From: Codonopsis lanceolata
Lineage: Eukaryota; Streptophyta; Magnoliopsida; Asterales; Campanulaceae
Assembly: GCA_013146195.2 (NCBI GenBank)
Contig: CM028381.1
Location: 101,221,002-101,285,001, forward strand
Direction: 5' to 3'
Length of the DNA stretch: 64,000 nt
Shown piece after piece: positions 58,729 to 64,000 of the stretch. A program made the translations under genes and the position numbers. The stretch's first letter is position 1. The number at the start of each line of letters is the position of its first letter. The notes beneath the pieces are model-generated. The model did no database searches and was not told the origin of the DNA. It saw only the letters and a list, made by a program, of their open reading frames with translations.

Positions 58729-60745
58729 TTGTTATCAGGTTGGTTCTTTGTTGAAACTTCGGCATGGAGTGCCGATGATTTATTCAACGTCTGCAATATT
58801 GCGGCACACGAGTTTTGTTTTTCCCCTGTCTACGTTGATGTTATCATCATCACTGGCAATAATGAATCAGAAATTGCCTCTCTCAAATCCAAACTTGAAT
58901 ATAAGTTCTCCATCAAGAACTTAGGACGTCTTCAATATTTTCTCGGGATTGAAGTTTCTCATTCTCTCTCGGGCATTTTTTATGTCAACGTAAATATATT
59001 CTTGACATCCTTGTCGATTCCAATCTTCAAGATGCCAAACCATCTGCTTTTCAATGGAACAACATTTGAAAATTCTTCCCACTACAGGTGCTCCATTACA
59101 AAACCCAGGCCAATATCACCTGCCATCTCATTGGTCGATTGTTATATTTCATAATTACCAGGCCCGATATCACCTTTTTGGTAAATTATCTTAGTCAATT
59201 CATGCAACATCCTCGCGAGCCACAAATGGAAGCTGCAACTCACATCCTTCGTTATTTAAAGGGTACCATTAATTATGGTATTTTCTTATCTTTATCTAGT
59301 ACTCTTAACCTTAAAGTGTATACTGACTCAGATTAGGCAGGTTGCTTAACCACTTGTCGATCTACAACGGGGTATTTTACGATGCTCGATGGCAGTCCCT
59401 AGGGGTGTGCACGGGCCCTAAGCCCGCGGGCATTGACAATGCCTAGTATGGGCCCATCAAGCAGGGGGCATTAGATTTAAAAGCCCAGTACTATTGATCA
59501 GCCCACGGACATTAGTGGACGGGCTTCAGCCAGGCATTGGGCGGGCACGGGTAGGCACGGGCTTCAGCCCATTTGTTTATGTTTTTAAATAATTTTACTG
59601 TTTTCTCATTCAAGACAAAATGCAAAAGGGAAGCGACGACTCGATGAAGTGTGAACTGAACGAAGATGATGAAGACGAAGTAACGAACTTGAGAAAGGCA
59701 ATAAATGATCGAAAAAGATGAAGAAGACATTGGATGTGTGAGTCGAGAGCGCCGTTGGGCAGGATTTGAGAGTCGAAACGTCGCTGTTTTCCAAGAAGAT
59801 GAAGAAGACAATTGCCACACCTTACTAATACTATATTTAATACTAATGTCAAATTTTAATCTTGCATGTGATGAGATTGAGAATAGAATATCAATAGATG
59901 TCTAGATGGTTGAGTAATTAATTATTAAAATAATAAGGTTTGGCTTTTAGGCTTTTATTTTTAGCAATAGCTTTATTAGTTTAAGTGTATTATACTATTA
60001 CTATATTTATATATTATAATTTATAACTTATAACATATAAATATAGTAATAGTAGAATACACAATTACACATAAATTAAATATATAGGATTTGGTCAAAG
60101 ATCTGTAATTAAAAAGAATTTTAAAAAGTTATCATAGTAGAGGACGGGCTGGGTCGGGCCGGGCAAAACGGGTAGGGAGCAGCTGAAGGCCCAGTAGAGC
60201 CCGAGACCGCGGGCATTTGACTCACCTAAAACCCAGTACTATGTATAGCCCATGGGCACGGGCTCCATGGGCTGGGCACTGACGGGCTTTAAAGGGCTTA
60301 ATGGGCATTGACGGGCCCTGCTCACCCCTAACAATCCCCTTTCTTGGAAATCCAAAAAGCGACCTACTGTTTCTTTATCCTCAGCTCAGGTTGAATATCG
60401 GGCGCTTGTTAAACTAACATTAGAGTTACAATGGTTATATTATCTTTTTAATGATTTAGGCATTCCTATTTCGCAACCAATTTGAGTTTTTTGTGACAAT
60501 CAAGCAGCTATTCATATAGCTGAAAATCCAATTTTTCACGAACACACGAAACACATTGACATTGATTGTTATTTCATTCGTGAGAAAATTCTATTGGGAC
60601 CGATTGTTTAGCCCACATTTCATTTGTCCAACAACTTGCAAATGTCTTTACGAAACCATTAGGTACAGATCAATTTCGACGTCTTGTGGCCAAGTTGGGT
60701 GTCCGTTCTGATGTCACTCCAGCTCTAACTTGCGAGGGGGTATAG
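58729..60745 (+). pseudogene. Copia reverse transcriptase/RNase H 3' half, plus strand, split by a hAT element
   Basis: A frame from 58760 gives FCFSPVYVDVIIITGNNESE; the RT motif YVDD here reads YVDV. Then come FSIKNLGRLQYFLGIEVSHS, and after frame changes IITRPDITFLVNYLSQFM, THILRYLKGTINYGIFLS and VYTDSD (RNase H) with one stop, to MLDGSP at 59399. After the hAT insert it resumes at 60339 with LSWKSKKRPTVSLSSAQVEY, CDNQAAIHIAENPIFHEHTK and FVQQLANVFTKPLGTDQFRR, ending TAG at 60743-60745 against the LTR. The 5' half is absent, joined to unrelated LTR DNA near 58.7 kb. It resembles Retrofit/Ale-type copia. Confidence 0.85.
59400..60330. mobile_element. hAT non-autonomous element, 931 bp, in plus-strand copia RNase H
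   Basis: The ends TAGGGGTGTGCACGGGCCC and, reverse-complemented, TAGGGGTGAGCAGGGCCC are inverted. GCAGTCCC (59392-59399) and ACAATCCC (60331-60338) are an 8-bp duplication with two changes; its removal restores DGSPLSWKSKK of copia. Subterminal GGGCTT/AAGCCC words repeat densely. The core is AT-rich and has no transposase. Confidence 0.85.
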
Positions 60746-61024
60746 AAACCTATATTGACAAACAACATGGAAAGAGCCCACAGTCACCAAGCTACTCATC
60801 CAAGTCTCCTGGACCAGCACTCCACGTCCAGATTACAATTTCAAATAAGAGTTGGGATAACTCCTATCATGTATTTGATGTAAGCATGTAACTAACAAAC
60901 TTAAGATTGTTAATTATCTAACTTCCTTTGTATCCTATAAATAGTGAGATTAACAATGTTATCAACCAATCAATAATTTTTTTTAAAAACAATTATTGAA
61001 GCATCTGGGTTACTAGTTTTCACA
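60741..61024 (+). mobile_element. 3' LTR of the plus-strand copia element
   Basis: The purine tract GCGAGGGGG (60732-60740) precedes TATAGAAACC (TG of the LTR start changed to TA). A TATA box CCTATAAATAG (about 60935-60945) follows. The end is placed at TTTTCACA (61024). A length near 280 bp suits Retrofit/Ale-type copia LTRs. No duplication can be tested because the 5' LTR is missing. Confidence 0.6.
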
Positions 61025-61460
61025 TCCTTGAAGAAAAATAGTGAACTCGAATGAAGTGGAGTGTGTGATTGCTAAATAATAATGGTTGGGTAATTTAGTG
61101 TATAAGTCTAATCCAAAGCATGCTTTTGTCGAAGCTCATAATCCCTTCCTCAATAAAGCCCTAATTTCTTTAATGGAGATTTGTTTGCCATATTACGATA
61201 TTGTCCTAAACAACAAGCATTTCAAGATATACAAAAAGGTTTTAAAAATTACAAAATATTCTCTTGAAGTAATAATAGCGGTAATAGGTGGGGGTATTGT
61301 AGAAGAAATAATGTGTTGGTGAGACTAAAACAATACAATGAGAAATATGTTTTGACATTACTATTGTAACTCGTGTCTAAGAGGGGAAAAAGTAATGTGG
61401 ACTATTTTCAAAGGAAAAAATTGGACTTATTAGTTAGGATTCCCTTGATGTAATTATCCT

Positions 61461-61511
<51 letters not shown>

Positions 61512-61930
61512 CATGAATACCACCTTTGAGATCCACATAAGATATACATGGGAGACAAATGAGTAACTTATAAAGGTTTGGGTATTGGCTATTGGCAGGT
61601 TTAGGCTTAAGCTTTTAAATGGGTGATGCGGCGTCCTATCTAAAGTTGTTGAATCACGATAGACTTTATTCCACATTTCAAAAGAAAAAAAATTTTGGGG
61701 GGGGGGGCACTTGCAAGTGACAATACATAAAATATATTGAGACTTTTACATGAGTCTCATAAAGTGGTGGCCTATCAAAGCACTTGAAATAACTTCAATA
61801 ATCTGTTGAGACTTCAATACAAGCGACATTTTGGCTAATGCCTCAAGGTTCAAAAGGCCTCAATAAGGTATCTATCAAGGCACTTTTAAGAGTTTGGATA
61901 TACAGAATCTGTTTTAGTGCACATAATTTG
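61025..61930. other. Intergenic stretch with one unrecognised short frame and an (TA)n tract
   Basis: A 78-codon open frame (61086-61322, MGNLVYKSNPKHAFVEAHNP) ends with a hydrophobic VIIAVIGGGIVEEI. I recognise no homologue and no upstream promoter; chance or an old fragment is likely. A (TA)n tract lies at about 61469-61509 and a ten-plus G run near 61697. Nothing else is seen. Confidence 0.35.
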
Positions 61931-62600
61931 AATCATCGTGATCACCCGCATCCTTTTTCTCATGACTTTTATCGTTGACATTATCGGCTTTACCAGTAGT
62001 AATAGTAGGAACATGAATATCAACACAGGGCGAGTCGGGTTGTTCTCCTTGTCCCCATATGATATTGGAGAGTTAGAACAACTTATATGTATGGATTTCA
62101 GATGGGTGAGGAAGGCCTTAGTTTTGTCGAACTTATTATTGAGATGACAGATCTTCTATTTGAGTTGAACCTTATTAATGTGAAGACCCAATAACTGTGA
62201 TTGATGAAGGTAGCTAACGACATACTTTAAAGATGAACTGGGATCAAAACCCTTTTCCTTGCAGAAATTGATTATTCCCTGCAAAATAAAAAATATCATC
62301 ACATTCACTAAATACATGATTCTCAAACGAAGGCTTCTTCTTTTTCTTCAGCCCTCAATGGGAACATAATCACAATCTTCATTATCCTCGATACCACGAT
62401 TGGAATTGGAGACTTGTAGCATGTGTATGTTCTCATTACTCTTGATCTTCTTCTTTTTGGTGCAACCATCGGAACTTGTTGTGTCGTTTGCAAAATCAAG
62501 TCATTTTTTTTTGTGATTATTTGTAGTTGGGTTTGGGATTGTAGTTTTTTTTAGTAGCTTCTTGTAGCATTTTGGGATTTGGGGTTTGTTCAAAATGGAT
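61930..62600 (-). pseudogene. GeBP/DUF573-like gene fragment, copy 1
   Basis: The minus strand gives a Lys-rich acidic start (CTKKKKIKSNENIH, DCDYVPIEG, KKKKKPSF near 62470-62320), then LQGIINFCKEKGFDPSSSLK, QLLGLHINKVQLK and KICHLNNKFDKTKAFL. The pattern Q-G-I-I-F..K-G-DP followed by K-QL-KI--L--KF resembles the DNA-binding domain of plant GeBP (DUF573) transcription factors. Stops and a frame change break it. A second copy lies 1.2 kb to the right. The family call is from pattern recall, not alignment. Confidence 0.4.
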
Positions 62601-63139
62601 TTCCATAGATAGTTTTATTTTTCGAGAGAGGGAGAAATAGTGGGAGAGATAGCGATAGCAGGAGACACATCAAATGGGCCGAAAAGGGAAGGTGATCGAT
62701 TAGTTGTATATTATATACAACATTGATAAGAAAGCCTCCAACTTTTAGTACCAATATTTTTTATGTGTTTGGCGTCATTCATTATATTATATTACTCTTA
62801 AGGTTAACTATATCTCTATCTTTACTTTCTCATAGGTTTGTAGACCTCCCATTTTATTTTGGGATATTCGGTTGAAACTTGAGTTTCTTCAACTAAATTT
62901 TTGTGGCTGTGGCATGTGGGGTCATGGTCTTCCTGCATAACATTTACCAATTTTAACTTGTTTTACTACATCAATCTTCATACACTAGGTGGATGCTAAA
63001 ATCACATGATTATTTAACGAACACCATCACGAAACTAGGGAGATTTAAACTAAATTAATCTTATGCTCATAATCTATATATATGTATATATAAATGGGAT
63101 GGTAGAATCACTTGTCTTATTACTTAGAACATGTTATTA
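62601..63139. other. Spacer between the two gene fragments, no gene seen
   Basis: AT-rich DNA. A GAGAGAGGGAGAAATAGTGG purine stretch (near 62623) would be a CT-rich leader on the minus strand, consistent with the upstream end of copy 1. Nothing else is supported. Confidence 0.35.
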
Positions 63140-63640
63140 TTCGATCATCATGATCACCCATATCTTTTTCTAATAAAGTTTATCGTTAACATCATCCGCT
63201 TCACTAGTAGTAATTGTTGGAACACAAATATCAACATGAGGTGAATTGAGTTGTTCTCCTTGTCCCTATATGATGTTGGAGAGCTGGAACAACTTGCACG
63301 TATAGATTTTAGAGGGGTGAGGAAGGACCTTAGTTTTGTGAAACTTATAGATCAGACGACAAATCTTCTTTTTTAGTTGAACCTTGGTAATGTGGAGGCC
63401 TAGTAACTGTGATTGATAAAGGTAATTGAGGAAATACTTGAAATCTGAATTAGGATTATCAAAACCTTATTCCTTGCGGAAATCAATCATTCTCTACAAA
63501 ATGAAACTATCATCAGATTAATTAAATACCCAGTTCTCAAATGAAGATTTCTTCCTTTTCTTCAGCCCCTCAATGGGGACATAATTGGAATTATCAGTTA
63601 TCCCCAATATCACGATTTGAGTTGGAGCACAATTAAAATG
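63140..63640 (-). pseudogene. GeBP/DUF573-like gene fragment, copy 2
   Basis: Parallel to copy 1 with about 1.2 kb offset. The minus strand reads GFDNPNSDFKYFLNYLYQSQ, LLGLHITKVQLKKKICRLIY and KFHKTKVLP, then THVDICVPTITTSEADDVND-like residues after a frame change. It keeps the K-QLKKKI-RL--KF part better than copy 1 but has its own stops. The pair shows a tandem duplication before or after decay. Confidence 0.4.
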
Positions 63641-63802
63641 TGTGCAAGTACGGTAAACATTTAAAATAATGTAAAGTTATTGATTACAACTCATGTTTCA
63701 AGCTAAATGACCCTTACATAGGTAAAATATGATCATCAACTTTGCAATGAAGCTTTTAATAAAAGACTTTATATCAAGTATACTTGTAATTATGGTGAAA
63801 TC

Positions 63803-64000
63803 GTGAGAACCCCGTTTTGACACCGCTGCCTCGCTACGTGAAAGCTAGTGGTTTCAAAACTTAAGCGCGTTGAATACACTTGGCCTCACCGTGGACCCTA
63901 AAAATGTATATATATTGGAAAATTAAGGAGATTTATTTAAAAATGATTTGGGCATAATAACAACTATAAATTAATATTAAGGCTTAATAACTATTATTAT
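63803..64000 (-). mobile_element. LTR of the LTR A/B family, cut by window end
   Basis: From TGAGAACCCCG (63803) the sequence follows the left ends of LTR A and B: GCGCGTTGAATACACTTGGC, CTCACCGTGGACCCTAAAAATG. A and B have GTGCGTGGAATGCATCCGGT...GTGGACTCTAAATG in the same place. The rest lies beyond the window. Confidence 0.45.

Noticed and set aside
59604..59905. Acidic short frames inside the 931-bp hAT element
   Set aside because: GATGAAGAAGA-type repeats create Glu/Asp runs in several frames; no transposase motif and no consistent frame.

Overview
The window is nuclear DNA of a flowering plant, almost certainly a dicot. It is AT-rich and holds one intron-bearing cellular gene. Almost everything else is layered transposable elements: Ty1/copia and Ty3/gypsy LTR elements, MULE, hAT, PIF/Harbinger and Stowaway DNA elements, SINEs and a Helitron helicase fragment. 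A MULE-type inverted-repeat family with ends like TGTAAGACGGTCTTAC occurs twice. From memory such ends are common in Caryophyllales, but this is only a hint and the species cannot be named from the sequence.

Layout. 1-6.5 kb: an LTR end cut by the window edge, then a decayed Tat-type gypsy element with its antisense extra ORF and an LTR. 6.5-8.8 kb: two small DNA transposons and the downstream flank of the gene. 8.8-19.1 kb: the one well-supported cellular gene, on the minus strand. Its five coding exons splice cleanly into a 609-residue plant homologue of vasculin/GPBP1. Its 6.8-kb third intron carries MITEs, a SINE and a tandem duplication. 19.1-24.6 kb: AT-rich DNA, a 0.93-kb PIF-like non-autonomous element and a broken two-gene PIF/Harbinger transposon.

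24.6-54.5 kb is one old copia element on the minus strand, split at least seven times. A complete 11.6-kb copia element (LTRs, 5-bp target duplication, primer site, purine tract, and an env-like third ORF with what looks like its own promoter) sits in its 3' LTR. A solo LTR inside another LTR splits its RNase H. A hAT element with an 8-bp duplication splits the RT/RNase H junction, a probable solo LTR splits the integrase-RT linker, and a 1.24-kb MULE carrying a GTGACAC minisatellite splits gag from protease. Its leader has taken in Helitron-derived DNA and a Pack-MULE with captured S-domain receptor-kinase exons.

54.5-61.0 kb: a long gypsy-type LTR with ~190-bp internal repeats, then the 3' half of a plus-strand copia element interrupted by a second hAT element. 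61-64 kb: a duplicated fragment resembling a GeBP-family (DUF573) gene, and the start of an LTR of the same family as the one at 37.8 kb.

No rRNA, stand-alone tRNA, CRISPR, prokaryotic or organellar segment was recognised. The element proteins are decayed by stops and frameshifts; only the vasculin-like gene looks functional.
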